A stretch of DNA of 64,000 nt from Bog-532 sp963742865 (GCA_963742865.1 CAVUNW010000077.1:186001-250000); one strand, 5' to 3'. Shown: positions 25,091 through 34,255, counted from the stretch's first letter. The notes: generated by a model not told the origin, from the letters alone. Translations and numbers: made by a program.

Positions 25091-25966
25091 TCAGGGCACG
25101 AACACGGCCAGCGGCCGCGCTTGCCCCTCCTCCTCGCGCATGAGGGCGATCAGCGTGCCATCCGGGCCGAACACGGCCGCCGGGCCCGTGCCCAGGCCGG
25201 CGGCGGGGAGACGGGCGCCGTGGGCCACCTTGCGGGCCTGCTCCTCGGTCAGGTCCAGCCGGGGGAACGCGGCCGCGGCCGCGTCGGCCAGTGGCGTCAC
25301 CGTGAAGTGCTCCGCCAGCTCGTCCAGGGTCGGCGCGGTCTCGATCCGGTACGGCCCGGAGCGGGTCCGGCGCAGCGCGGTCAGGTGGCCGCCCACGCCC
25401 AGTGCGGCCCCGAGATCGCGGGCCAGGGCGCGGATGTAGGTCCCGCTGGAGCAGGTGACGGCCACGTCCACGTCGAGCAGGTCGCCGTGCCGGCGGACCT
25501 CGCTCATCTCGAACGAGGCGACGGTGACGGGCCGGGCCTTCAGCTCGGGCGCCGCTCCCTCGCGGGTGAGCCGGTACGCCCGCTGGCCGCCGACCTTGAT
25601 CGCACTGATCCCCGGCGGGACCTGCTCGATCTCACCGGTCAGCGGCACGATCGCGGCGCGCACGGCGCCGGCCGCGATACCGGCGGCGCTGGCGCTCGCG
25701 ATGACGCTGCCCTCGGCGTCGTCGGTGTCGGTGGCCTGCCCGAGGCGGATCGTGGCCAGGTAGTCCTTGTCGGCCAGGGTCAGGTGCCCGAGCAGCCGGG
25801 TGGCCTTCTCCACGCCGATGACCAGCACACCGGTCGCCATCGGGTCGAGCGTGCCGGCGTGCCCCACCCGGCGGGTCTTCGCGAGACGGCGGATCCGCGC
25901 GACGACGTCGTGCGACGTCATCCCGGCGGGCTTATCCACGATGACGAGCCCACTGGGCGTGGTCAT
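25091..25966 (-). CDS. truB: tRNA pseudouridine-55 synthase
   Basis: 291 residues. SGLVIVDKPAGMTSHDVV at the N-terminus and GHAGTLDPMATGVLVIGV (residues 36-53, with the catalytic Asp) identify TruB; CSSGTYIRALARDLG is the third conserved block. The actinobacterial C-terminal PUA-like end follows. It makes pseudouridine 55 in the T loop of tRNAs. It overlaps rbfA by 4 bp (ATGA), so the two are translationally coupled. Confidence 0.95.
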   Translation of the reverse strand: MTTPSGLVIVDKPAGMTSHDVVARIRRLAKTRRVGHAGTLDPMATGVLVIGVEKATRLLGHLTLADKDYLATIRLGQATDTDDAEGSVIASASAAGIAAGAVRAAIVPLTGEIEQVPPGISAIKVGGQRAYRLTREGAAPELKARPVTVASFEMSEVRRHGDLLDVDVAVTCSSGTYIRALARDLGAALGVGGHLTALRRTRSGPYRIETAPTLDELAEHFTVTPLADAAAAAFPRLDLTEEQARKVAHGARLPAAGLGTGPAAVFGPDGTLIALMREEEGQARPLAVFVP

Positions 25967-26394
25967 TCGTCCTCGTCGCCGGGCGGCTTGCGGTACGGGT
26001 CCGGGTCACCGGCGGGGACCGCGCCCTCCCGGATCCGGGCCAGGTCCTCGTCGGCGTGCCGGGCCGCCTCGACCAGCTCCTCGATGTGCCGCACGTTGTC
26101 CGGCACCGCGTCGGCGACGAACGTCACCGACGGAGTGTGCCGCAGGCCAGTCTGCCGGCCGATCTCGGAACGGATCAGGCCGGTGGCGCTCTCCAGCGCC
26201 GCGGCCGTGTCGGCCTGCTGCTCGGGCGAGCCGTAGACGGTGTAGAACACGGTCGCCTCACGCAGATCATTGGTCAGCCGGGCTTCGGTGACGGTGATGA
26301 AACCCAGCCGCGGGTCCTTGATCCGCATCTCCAGCATTTCGGCCACGATCTGGCTGATCCGGTCGCCTAGCCGGCGTGCCCGGGCAGCATCCAT
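25963..26394 (-). CDS. rbfA: Ribosome-binding factor A
   Basis: 143 residues. ARRLGDRISQIVAEMLEMRIKDPRLGFITVTEARLTNDLREATVFYTVYG, by its ends, is the KH-type RbfA core with the conserved DPRLGFITVTEARLT. A C-terminal acidic tail (YRKPPGDEDE) is typical of actinobacteria. RbfA helps mature the 16S rRNA 5' end and 30S subunit. Coupled to truB by a 4-bp overlap and 6 bp downstream of the DUF503 gene. Confidence 0.95.
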   Translation of the reverse strand: MDAARARRLGDRISQIVAEMLEMRIKDPRLGFITVTEARLTNDLREATVFYTVYGSPEQQADTAAALESATGLIRSEIGRQTGLRHTPSVTFVADAVPDNVRHIEELVEAARHADEDLARIREGAVPAGDPDPYRKPPGDEDE

Positions 26395-26400
26395 GGTCCG

Positions 26401-26697
26401 TCACTCCTCTTCACTGAACAACCGCTGCCGGGCCGACAGCAGCTCGATTTCGGGGCGTCCCGCCACTACCCGCTCGCACCCGGCCAGCACCTCGGCCGCG
26501 TGCGCGGCGGTGGCCGAGGCCACGGCCACGCCGATCTCGGCCCGCCGGTGCAGGTCGAGGTGCCCGGTCTCGGCGACGGAGGCGCCAGGATAGCGCCGCC
26601 GCAGCTCGGCGACGAGCGGCTTGACCACGGAGCGTTTCTGCTTCAGCGAGCGCACATCGCCGAGCAGCACGTCCAGGGTCAGCGCGGCCACATACAT
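26401..26697 (-). CDS. DUF503 family protein (YlxP-like)
   Basis: 98 residues, typical of the family (90-100). MYVAALTLDVLLGDVRSLKQKRSVVKPLVAELRRRY is the conserved opening, with the LKQKRSVV motif. A second conserved stretch is GVAVASATAAHAAEVLAGCERVV. It sits between infB and rbfA, the standard place for this family in Gram-positive bacteria, where a link to ribosome maturation is suspected. Function is not established by the sequence. Confidence 0.9.
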   Translation of the reverse strand: MYVAALTLDVLLGDVRSLKQKRSVVKPLVAELRRRYPGASVAETGHLDLHRRAEIGVAVASATAAHAAEVLAGCERVVAGRPEIELLSARQRLFSEEE

Positions 26698-26778
26698 GCA
26701 GGTCCTCCGGCCGGCGGCCGGCCGGGGACGCTGCCGGATGGGCAGCGTCCCCGGTCCCTGGCCCCGGCGCCAGCGGCA

Positions 26779-29700
26779 TCAGGCGCGGGGCTTCTCCCGC
26801 ATCTCGTACGTCTCGATGACGTCCTCGACCTTGATGTCGTTGTAGCCGACGCCGATACCGCACTCGTAGCCTTCGCGCACCTCGGTGGCATCGTCCTTGA
26901 AGCGGCGGAGCGATTCCACGCTGAGGTTGTCCGACACGACCACGCCGTCCCGGACCAGGCGTGCCTTGCTGCCGCGGTGGATCGTGCCCGACCGCACCAG
27001 ACAGCCGGCCACGTTGCCGACCCGCGGCACCCGGAACACCTCACGGACCTCCGCGGTGCCGAGCTGGGCCTCCTCGAACTCGGGCTTGAGCATGCCCTTG
27101 AGCGCGGCTTCCACTTCGTCGATCGCCTGGTAGATGACCGAGTAGTAGCGGATTTCCACACCCTCGCGCTGAGCCAGCTCGCCTGCCCGGCCCGCAGGCC
27201 GGACGTTAAAGCCGATGATCACCGCGTCGGAGGCGATGGCCAGGTTGACGTCGTCCTGGGTGATCGCGCCGACACCGCGGCCGATCACGCGCAGGCCGAC
27301 CTCTTCACCGACGTCGATCTTGAGCAGCGCATCTTCCAGGGCCTCCACCGAACCGGAGACGTCACCCTTGATGATGAGCAGCAGTTCTTCGCGCTCGCCG
27401 GCCTTGAGCGCCGACTCGAGGTCCTCGAGCGTGACGCGCCGCCGCCGCTGGGCGAACTGGGCGCTGCGCTCGCGGGCTTCGCGGCGTTCGGCGATCTGGC
27501 GGGCCATCCGGTCGTCGGAGACCACCAGGAAGTTGTCGCCCGCGCCCGGGACGGCGGTCAGGCCAAGGACCTGCACCGGCCGGGACGGGGGCGCCTCGTT
27601 CACCGGGTCGCCGTTCTCGTCCAGCATGGCGCGTACGCGGCCGTAGGCCTCACCGCAGACGATGGAGTCGCCGACGTGCAGCGTGCCGCGCTGAACCAGC
27701 ACGGTCGCCACCGGGCCACGGCCCTTGTCCAGGTGCGCCTCGATCGCGACGCCCTGCCCGTCCTGCTCCGGGTTGGCCCGCAGGTCCAGTGAGGCGTCGG
27801 CGGTCAGGATGATCGCCTCGAGCAGCTCGTTGAGGCCGATCTGCTTGGTCGCCGACACGTCGACGAACTGGGTGTCGCCGCCGAACTCCTCGGCCACGAG
27901 GCCGTACTCGGTGAGCTGGGCCCGGACCCGCGACGGGTCGGCGCCCTCCTTGTCCACCTTGTTCACGGCCACCACGATGGGCACGCCCGCCGCCTGCGCG
28001 TGGTTCAGCGCCTCCGTGGTCTGCGGCTTCACGCCGTCATCCGCCGCCACGACGAGGACCACCAGGTCGGTGGTCTCGGCGCCACGGGCCCGCATGGCGG
28101 TGAACGCCTCGTGGCCCGGGGTGTCGATGAAGGTGATCTTCCGCTCGGCGCTGTCGACCTCGGTGGTCACCTGATAGGCGCCGATGTGCTGGGTGATGCC
28201 ACCCGCCTCGCGCGCCACCAGGTTGGTGTGCCTGATCGCGTCGAGCAGCTTGGTCTTGCCGTGGTCGACGTGACCCATGATGGTCACCACCGGCGGCCGG
28301 GCCACCAGGGCGGAGTCGCCGCCCTCGTCCTCACCGAACTCGATGTCGAACGACTCCAGCAGCTCCCGGTCTTCTTCCTCCGGGGAGACCACCTGCACGT
28401 TGTAGTTGAGCTCGGCTCCGAGCAGCTGCAGCGTCTCGTCGTTGACCGACTGGGTCGCGGTCACCATCTCACCGAGGTGGAACATGACCTGCACCAGCGA
28501 GGCCGGGTTGGCCCCGATCTTGTCGGCGAAGTCGCTCAGCGACGCACCCCGCGACAGCCGGATGACCTGCCCGTTGCCGCGCGGAACCTGCACGCCGCCG
28601 ATCGACGGCGCCTGCATGTTGTCGAACTCCTGGCGCCGCTGCTTCTTCGACTTGCGGCCGCGGGAAGGACGGCCACCCGGACGCCCGAAGGCCCCCTGGG
28701 TGCCGCTGCGGCCACGGCCACCGCCACCGGGACGGGCCGGAGCGCCCACACCGGGACGCGCACCGCCACCGGCGCCGGCGCCGGCGCCACCGCCACCGCC
28801 GGGACGGCCCGCACCACCGGGACGGCCGCCACCACCGGGACGGGCACCTGCTCCCGCACCAGGGCCACCACGGCCACCGCCCGCAGGCGCGCCGCGGCCA
28901 CCCGGGCCACCGCGGCCCGGGCCGGACGCGGCCGGCCGGGACGGCATGTTCATCGGGCTCGGCCGGGGACCACCCGGACGGGGACCACCGTCACCGGGAG
29001 CGCCCGGGCCGCCAGGACGGCCCTGGCCACGCGCGGGACCACCCGGACGCGGGCCGCCAGCGGGGGCACCTGGCCGTCCGGCCGGGGCGCCCGGGCCGTG
29101 ACCCTGCTGGCCTGCGGGCGCAGGACCGCTACGGGCGCGGCGGCGTCGAGCCCATGCCGGTCGGCGTGGAGCTGAACGGGTTGTTGCCCGGCCGGGGGCC
29201 GGGACGCTGGGGACCGCGGCCCGGCGGCGCCGGGCGCGGGCTGCCACCCGGGCGAGTCCCGCCGTGCTGGCCTCCCTGCTGACCACCGGCCTGCTGGCCA
29301 CCGGGCTGGCCGCCACCGCGACCGCCCTGCGGAACCTGGGGCACGGAGGGCCGGGGTGCCGCCGGGCGCGGCGCACTGGTGCCACCAGTGCCACCGATGC
29401 CGCCCTGGGGCGCCGCGGTCTGGCCGGCCCACCCGGGCCAGCCTGATCGGAACGGAACGACCCTGGTGCCTGCGGGACCGGCCGCGGTGCGGCCGGGGCA
29501 GGCCCGGGGGCCGGGGCCACACGCGGGGAGTCGGCCGGGGTCCCGGCCACGGCACCGCCGGCAGACGGCGCGGATGGCGCGGGCGCCACGGGCCCCGTCG
29601 CCGCCGGGGCAGCGGGGGCCGCCGCAGACGGCTGCGGAGCACCCGGGCGGCTGCCGCCCCGGTTTCCCTGCCCATTACCGGACGGCCCATTACCGGATGA

Positions 29701-29937
29701 TGGTGCGCCCGGACGGCCCGCACGGGGTGCGGCTGAACCGCCCCCGGCGCGCACGGCGCCCTGTCCCTGCTTGCCCCCTTCGGGGCCAAAAGCTTCTTTG
29801 AGCCTGCGCACGACCGGCGCCTCGATCGTCGAGGACGCCGAACGTACGAACTCGCCCATTTCCTGGAGCTTGACCATCACGGTCTTGCTCTCAACACCGA
29901 ACTCTTTCGCGAGTTCGTAAACCCGGACCTTCGCCAC
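26779..29937 (-). CDS. infB: Translation initiation factor IF-2, with two compensating frame shifts in the linker
   Basis: 1052 residues read from the GTG at 29937 (GAGGAG upstream). The N-domain (VRVYELAKEFGVESKTVMVKLQ) and the GTPase core are intact: GHVDHGKTKLLD (G1), DTPGHEAF (G3), NKVDKEG (G4), then the C-terminal beta-barrel domains. IF-2 places initiator tRNA on the ribosome. Between about 29430 and 29131 the nominal frame gives an arginine-rich sequence, while the -1 frame gives the normal actinobacterial linker with PQVPQGGRGGGQPGG and the hallmark PGNNPFSSTPTGMGS. One base is thus missing near 29420-29432 and one is surplus near 29129-29136. Downstream the Gly/Pro/Arg-rich linker resumes normally. 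Confidence 0.93.
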   Translation of the reverse strand: MAKVRVYELAKEFGVESKTVMVKLQEMGEFVRSASSTIEAPVVRRLKEAFGPEGGKQGQGAVRAGGGSAAPRAGRPGAPSSGNGPSGNGQGNRGGSRPGAPQPSAAAPAAPAATGPVAPAPSAPSAGGAVAGTPADSPRVAPAPGPAPAAPRPVPQAPGSFRSDQAGPGGPARPRRPRAASVALVAPVRRARRHPGPPCPRFRRAVAVAASPVASRPVVSREASTAGLARVAARARRRRAAVPSVPAPGRATTRSAPRRPAWARRRRARSGPAPAGQQGHGPGAPAGRPGAPAGGPRPGGPARGQGRPGGPGAPGDGGPRPGGPRPSPMNMPSRPAASGPGRGGPGGRGAPAGGGRGGPGAGAGARPGGGGRPGGAGRPGGGGGAGAGAGGGARPGVGAPARPGGGGRGRSGTQGAFGRPGGRPSRGRKSKKQRRQEFDNMQAPSIGGVQVPRGNGQVIRLSRGASLSDFADKIGANPASLVQVMFHLGEMVTATQSVNDETLQLLGAELNYNVQVVSPEEEDRELLESFDIEFGEDEGGDSALVARPPVVTIMGHVDHGKTKLLDAIRHTNLVAREAGGITQHIGAYQVTTEVDSAERKITFIDTPGHEAFTAMRARGAETTDLVVLVVAADDGVKPQTTEALNHAQAAGVPIVVAVNKVDKEGADPSRVRAQLTEYGLVAEEFGGDTQFVDVSATKQIGLNELLEAIILTADASLDLRANPEQDGQGVAIEAHLDKGRGPVATVLVQRGTLHVGDSIVCGEAYGRVRAMLDENGDPVNEAPPSRPVQVLGLTAVPGAGDNFLVVSDDRMARQIAERREARERSAQFAQRRRRVTLEDLESALKAGEREELLLIIKGDVSGSVEALEDALLKIDVGEEVGLRVIGRGVGAITQDDVNLAIASDAVIIGFNVRPAGRAGELAQREGVEIRYYSVIYQAIDEVEAALKGMLKPEFEEAQLGTAEVREVFRVPRVGNVAGCLVRSGTIHRGSKARLVRDGVVVSDNLSVESLRRFKDDATEVREGYECGIGVGYNDIKVEDVIETYEMREKPRA

Positions 29938-30246
29938 TACGCTCCTCTACCCGGCCCGGACTTCCGGGCCATTTACCTCGGACTATCGCGCCAGTCCGGG
30001 GCAGAGCGTGCTCCGGGCCGACGTCAGCCTGTGGTGTTCATCGCCTTGTGCTCATCGAGCGCTCATCGCTGTCTCGACCTGCTTTCCCGACAGGTTGCCG
30101 TTCTTGCCATTCACTTTGCCCGGTTCGCCGGGCTACGTCGAACCGGAAGACGTGACGCTCCCCGGGGGGAACGTCCAGAACCAGTGCGGCTCTGGCCACC
30201 CGCCCTTATGCTATGCCCAGCGAGGGCGGGCCTCCAGGGTGCCGCT
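29938..30246. other. infB leader / ylxR-infB spacer
   Basis: 309 bp with no convincing gene. Close to infB (29953-29970) is a perfect 8-bp hairpin GGCCCGGA-CT-TCCGGGCC. A short CTCATCG motif is repeated around 30050-30070. This could be an attenuator or an internal promoter region for infB, but nothing specific is recognisable. Confidence 0.35.
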
Positions 30247-30588
30247 TTACCGATTCTTGAGATTCTCGTCGGCCGGGGTCCGCGACGTGCTCGCGGGCTG
30301 GCTCCCGAGATACTCGGTGACCTCCGCCGCGCCGAATGGTCCCCGCGCGCGCAAGGCACGCGTGAACGCCCGCCCGCGCTGCGCAAGCTCCAAACATTCC
30401 TGGCTGATGTGCAGGTATGCACCCCGGCCAGGCAACCGCGCCCCCGGGTCGGGAACCAGAAGATCCCCGGACGCCACGAGGCGGAGCAAGCTGGACTTGG
30501 CCGCACGCTCCCGGCACCCCACGCACGTACGCACCGGAGGCGCGCCGCGCGCAGGCCGCCCAGAAGGTACGGCCTTTCCGCCTGTCAC
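30247..30588 (-). CDS. ylxR: YlxR family RNA-binding protein (DUF448)
   Basis: 113 residues from the GTG at 30588, one base after the nusA stop; a longer frame overlapping nusA is rejected. RTCVGCRERAAKSSLLRLV is the diagnostic YlxR motif with GRGAYLH-SQECL downstream. The protein sits between nusA and infB, as it does across Firmicutes and Actinobacteria, and is thought to bind RNA and affect RNase P or transcription; the exact role here is unknown. The N-terminal 20 residues are basic and non-conserved. Confidence 0.88.
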   Translation of the reverse strand: MTGGKAVPSGRPARGAPPVRTCVGCRERAAKSSLLRLVASGDLLVPDPGARLPGRGAYLHISQECLELAQRGRAFTRALRARGPFGAAEVTEYLGSQPASTSRTPADENLKNR

Positions 30589-30589
30589 T

Positions 30590-31690
30590 CTACCGCGCCG
30601 GAGCGTCGGCAGCGCCGGGCTCCCCGACCGGGCCACGGCCCCCGGCCGCACCGGTCTCGCCGGACACACGGGTCTCGCCGGACACGCCGGCGTCACCGGA
30701 TGCGTTCGGGCCGCCAGACCCGTGGGGCTGGGCATCAGACCTGATGTCAATGCGCCAGCCGGTGAGGCGGGCGGCGAGCCGGGCATTCTGGCCTTCCTTC
30801 CCGATGGCCAGCGAAAGCTGGTAATCAGGGACGATGACCTGCGCGACGCGGGCGTCGGGGTCGATCACGTGCACCGTCGTCACCCGGGCGGGTGACAGGG
30901 CATTAGCTACAAAACAAGCTGGGTCGTCCGAATAATCCACGATGTCAATTTTCTCGCCGTGCAGCTCGGCCATGACATTGCGGACGCGGCTGCCCATCGG
31001 GCCGATACACGCGCCCTTGGCGTTGACCCCGGACTGGTTGGACCGCACCGCGATCTTGGTGCGGTGACCGGCCTCGCGCGCGATCGCGACGATCTCCACG
31101 GCGCCGCTGGCGATCTCCGGGACCTCGAGCGCGAACAGCTTCTTGACCAGGTTCCGGTGGGTGCGCGACAGCGTGACCGAGGGCCCTCGGTGGCCCTTGC
31201 GCACGTGCAGCACGTAGCACCGGATTCGCTCGCCGTGCAGGTACTGCTCGCCGGGAACCTGCTCGGCGGGAGGCAGCACGGCCTCGATCTTGCCCAGGTC
31301 CACCAGGACCGAACGCGGATCCTTACCCTGCTGGATGACCCCGGCGACGATGTCCCCTTCGCGGCCCGCATACTCCCCGAAGGTCATCTCGTCCTCGACG
31401 TCGCGGAGACGCTGCAAGATCACCTGGCGGGCGGTGGTGGCGGCGATCCGGCCGAATCCGTCCGGAGTGTCGTCGTACTCCCGGGCGGCCCCTCCGTCCG
31501 GGACCGCCCCGGTGGCCCACACGGTCACGTGCCCGGTCTTCCGGTCCACCTGGACCCGCGCCGCCTGAGCGGCGCCCTCGGTGCGGTGGTAGGCGACGAG
31601 CAATGCGTCCTCGATGGCCTTCACCGAGGTGTCCATCGAAATGTCTTTCTCGCTCTCCAGCATCCGGAGGGCGCTGAGGTCAATGTCCAT
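30590..31690 (-). CDS. nusA: Transcription termination/antitermination factor NusA
   Basis: 366 residues from the ATG at 31690. The N-terminal RNAP-binding domain (MDIDLSALRMLESEKDISMD to about residue 105) is followed by an S1 domain (EGDIVAGVIQQGKDPRSVLVDLGKIEAVLP) and two KH domains (SGVNAKGACIGPMGSRVRNVM; LAIGKEGQNARLAARLTGWRIDI). The C-terminus is a Gly/Thr/Val low-complexity tail with the repeat VSGET, as in other actinobacteria lacking the proteobacterial acidic repeats. NusA modulates pausing, termination and rRNA antitermination. It overlaps the rimP 3' end by 11 bp. Confidence 0.96.
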   Translation of the reverse strand: MDIDLSALRMLESEKDISMDTSVKAIEDALLVAYHRTEGAAQAARVQVDRKTGHVTVWATGAVPDGGAAREYDDTPDGFGRIAATTARQVILQRLRDVEDEMTFGEYAGREGDIVAGVIQQGKDPRSVLVDLGKIEAVLPPAEQVPGEQYLHGERIRCYVLHVRKGHRGPSVTLSRTHRNLVKKLFALEVPEIASGAVEIVAIAREAGHRTKIAVRSNQSGVNAKGACIGPMGSRVRNVMAELHGEKIDIVDYSDDPACFVANALSPARVTTVHVIDPDARVAQVIVPDYQLSLAIGKEGQNARLAARLTGWRIDIRSDAQPHGSGGPNASGDAGVSGETRVSGETGAAGGRGPVGEPGAADAPAR

Positions 31691-32486
31691 CGGGCTCTGC
31701 TCCCGGTCCCCGTGATTCCGGTCCCCGGTCTTCCGGCGACGTCCCCGTGTCCGGCTGTTCCTCCGGCCGGTCGAATTCGATCTGAACCGCGCCGGCGCCC
31801 AGGGCCGCGTAGCCGAACCGGCGGTGCTCTCCGTCGATGTCCAGGGTGACTTCGGACGCGTCAGCGGCCACAACCCGGCCCTGAACGGCACCCCCCGCCG
31901 CGGGCGCGGACTTGCCGTGACCGGGCTTGCCGGCGCTCTTGCCCGGCACGGGCGCCGATCTGGCCTGGGCGGCGGCCGGTGTCACCGGGACGCGGACCAG
32001 GCGGCCCACTGCCCGCTGCCAGTGGCGCGGCTGGGTGAGCGGACGGTCCACTCCCGGGGAGGAAACCTCCAGGGTGTAGGGCATGTCGCCCATGACATCC
32101 GAGGCGTCAAGCTTGGCCGAGAGCTCCCGGCTGGCCAGCGCGGCGTCGTCCAGGCTCACCCCGCCGTCGCTGTCCACCACCAGCCGGAGCAGCCGACGGC
32201 GCCCGGCCGATGTCACCTTGACCGACTCGAGGTCCATCCCGAGCGCGTGCACCACGGGCTCAACGACCCGGATGATCTTGTCGGTGTCGGGTGTGCTGGC
32301 CGGTGCCGCGGGACGCCCGGCGGCTGCGGCGGCACCGGAAGCGCCGGCCGCGGTCGCGTCGCCGCGCCCGGCAGGGGTCTTGCCCGGCTTACGGGCCGAA
32401 GAACGTCCGGCCGCGCGCCCGGGACGCGCCGGAACGTGACGGGACCCACCTCGCATCACGGCCTCCTTCACGTCCATGACCTGCAC
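31680..32486 (-). CDS. rimP: Ribosome maturation factor RimP
   Basis: Up to 268 residues, longer than the usual 150-200. DKIIRVVEPVVHALGMDLESVKVT starts the RimP N-domain and YTLEVSSPGVDRPLTQPRHWQRAVGR is its conserved core (EVSSPGVDRPL). The SH3-like C-domain contains a 30-residue Ala/Gly/Lys insertion (about 190-220), and the first 70 residues are a basic Ala/Arg-rich extension. Starts at GTG 32486, ATG 32477 or ATG 32456 are all possible and affect only this extension. RimP assists 30S assembly and heads the nusA-infB operon; the promoter should lie in 32487-32662, shared with the divergent ferritin-like pair. Confidence 0.92.
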   Translation of the reverse strand: MQVMDVKEAVMRGGSRHVPARPGRAAGRSSARKPGKTPAGRGDATAAGASGAAAAAGRPAAPASTPDTDKIIRVVEPVVHALGMDLESVKVTSAGRRRLLRLVVDSDGGVSLDDAALASRELSAKLDASDVMGDMPYTLEVSSPGVDRPLTQPRHWQRAVGRLVRVPVTPAAAQARSAPVPGKSAGKPGHGKSAPAAGGAVQGRVVAADASEVTLDIDGEHRRFGYAALGAGAVQIEFDRPEEQPDTGTSPEDRGPESRGPGAEPDGH

Positions 32487-32662
32487 TCTTCCGTTGTCCG
32501 ATCTAGCCTATCCGCAGCCGGCCAGATCGGCTGCCATTCGTTGCCCCGGTGGTCCGCACTGGTCGCCGCGCCATGGCATCCTTATGCGCGCAAGGTGAGA
32601 CATGAGCGGGCGGCTGGGCGCGGCCAGGCAGACGGGCCGGACGGCCGGAGAGGGACCGGGCA

Positions 32663-33193
32663 GTGACGGAACGGCGGGCGGCCGGGCAGGCGTTTTCCCG
32701 GCGTCGCTTGCTGACTGTGTCCGCGACGATGCTGCCAGTCGCGGCCACCGCGGCCTGCGGCGCGCCCGATCTGCTCGCACCGCCGCCGGGGCCGTCGCCC
32801 AGTGTGCGCACCCTGCGGGCCTCGATCACCGCCGAGCAGTCGCTGGTGGACGTGTATCACCGGGTGCTGGCCGCGTACCCGGGGCTGACGGCCATGCTGC
32901 GCCCGTTCCTCAGCCAGCACGACGAGCACCTGGCCCAGCTGAAGAGCCGGCTGATCATCCCGCCACACGTCAAGGCGACCCCGCTGCCCACGCCGTCGGC
33001 CCCGGCGAGCCCGCCCTCGTCCACGCGCGCGGCCGTCAGCATGCTGGGCGAGGCTGAGCGCGCCGCGGCCGCGGCACAACTGGGACGGCTCGCGACGGCT
33101 ACTCCCTCGCTGGCCCAGTTGCTGGCGAGCATCGCGGCGTCGGAGGCGACGCACGCCGTGGCGCTGTCGGCGCTGAATCCGGCGGCCGGCTGA
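32663..33193 (+). CDS. Secreted lipoprotein with ferritin-like helical domain
   Basis: 176 residues from a GTG with AGAGGGA upstream. The N-terminus FSRRRLLTVSATMLPVAATAAC combines a twin-arginine motif with a lipobox cysteine (about residue 34), suggesting Tat export and lipid anchoring. The mature part is helical with ITAEQSLVDVYHRVL, FLSQHDEHLAQLKSRL and SIAASEATHAVAL; the spacing of Glu and HxxH-like residues resembles a reduced ferritin-like bundle. It overlaps the next gene at TGATG, which belongs to DUF4439, so the two probably form one complex. Metal binding is an inference. Confidence 0.75.
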   Translation: MTERRAAGQAFSRRRLLTVSATMLPVAATAACGAPDLLAPPPGPSPSVRTLRASITAEQSLVDVYHRVLAAYPGLTAMLRPFLSQHDEHLAQLKSRLIIPPHVKATPLPTPSAPASPPSSTRAAVSMLGEAERAAAAAQLGRLATATPSLAQLLASIAASEATHAVALSALNPAAG

Positions 33194-33669
33194 TGGCGCG
33201 GGGAGCGCGGGGCGGGCCGGGCGCGACGGGCCGGGGGGACGCGGCCGGTTCCGCGGCCATCACGGCGCTGCAGTCGGTGCTGGCGGCGGAGAACGCGGCC
33301 ATCTACGGCTATGGCCTGGCCGGGGCCCAGCTCAGCGGCAGCCGGCTCCGGGCCGTGCAGCAGGACTGGACCGTGCACCGGATGGCCCGCGCGACAATAT
33401 CGGCGATGATCACCGAGCGCGGGGGGACGCCGGGAGCCGCGGCGGCCGCTTACCACCCGCCGTTCCCGGTGAACAGCGCGGGCGCGGCCGGGTCGCTGGC
33501 GGCGGTCCTGGAGGACGGCGTGGTCCGGGCCTATCTGGGCCTGGTAGCCCTGGACGATCAGGGCCTGCGGACGTTCGGCGCGCAGGGGATGCAGGCGGCG
33601 GCCATCCGCGCCGCGTCCTGGCGGGGCAGCACGACCGCGTTCCCCGGCCTGCCCGCCAGCGCCCTATAG
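33193..33669 (+). CDS. DUF4439 ferritin-like protein
   Basis: 158 residues, starting at the ATG inside the previous gene's stop. AAITALQSVLAAENAAIYGYGLAGAQLSG and DWTVHRMARATISAMITERGGTPGAAAAAYHPPFPV (quoted by its ends) are the conserved DUF4439 blocks, with the Glu/His placement of a ferritin-like four-helix bundle. There is no signal peptide, whereas the coupled upstream protein has one. In actinomycetes this family commonly lies next to rimP, as here. Function is unknown. Confidence 0.85.
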   Translation: MARGARGGPGATGRGDAAGSAAITALQSVLAAENAAIYGYGLAGAQLSGSRLRAVQQDWTVHRMARATISAMITERGGTPGAAAAAYHPPFPVNSAGAAGSLAAVLEDGVVRAYLGLVALDDQGLRTFGAQGMQAAAIRAASWRGSTTAFPGLPASAL

Positions 33670-33674
33670 GGAAC

Positions 33675-33983
33675 TCAGGCGGACGGGTGGCTGGCCAGGA
33701 CGCGCACGATCGCGGTCGCCGCGTCGGGCAGGTCCTCGGTCGCGGAGATGCGCTCGGCCCACGACCACCAGAACCACCAGGTGCCGTCGCTGCCACAGCC
33801 GGCGTAGATGTGCTCTTCGAGCGCGCGCGCCTCGGGGTTTACCACGTACAAGCTGGGAACCCGCCCGGGTGGCAGCACCATCCGGACCTGCATGCCGCGC
33901 CGCGTGAGTTCCTCGCCCAGTTTCTCGAGGTATTCAAGCTGGACTTCGCTTGCCTCGCGCATCTGCTGAGCTTCGACCGTCAT
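33675..33983 (-). CDS. Conserved small actinobacterial protein, unknown function
   Basis: 102 residues from the ATG at 33983 (an ATG at 34007 is possible). The sequence has a helical start (EAQQMREASEVQLEYLEKLGEEL), then strands (MQVRMVLPPGRVPSLYVVNP) and an aromatic-rich stretch SDGTWWFWWSWAERIS. The compact mixed fold with tryptophans is reminiscent of small proteins encoded beside HelD or proteasome-related genes, but I do not recognise the family. It ends 5 bp from the DUF4439 stop on the other strand. Confidence 0.65.
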   Translation of the reverse strand: MTVEAQQMREASEVQLEYLEKLGEELTRRGMQVRMVLPPGRVPSLYVVNPEARALEEHIYAGCGSDGTWWFWWSWAERISATEDLPDAATAIVRVLASHPSA

Positions 33984-34255
33984 CACTCCGTCACTCCCGG
34001 TGTACATGTTGCTGCTGAGCGTGTCAGCGCCTTCCAGAATGCCGTCGACACGTAGCGGCCGCAACGCAGATAGGAAAATTAGCGGAACTTCCCGCCAGCC
34101 AGCAGAATCCGGCCGCGGTGCGCGCTACCGCGGGTGGCTGGTTCCTTACTCTGACCAACGGGGCGAGCGCGGCGGTGGTTCAGCGGCGACCAGGTGGCCG
34201 GTGCGAGGCGGGCCCAGCGGACGGGGCGGGCCCGAGGCGGGCAGGGCGGGGCGGG

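Noticed and set aside
26500..29175. Plus-strand open frames of 390-430 residues opposite infB
   Set aside because: They are antisense to the conserved IF-2 GTPase and have shadow-like composition.
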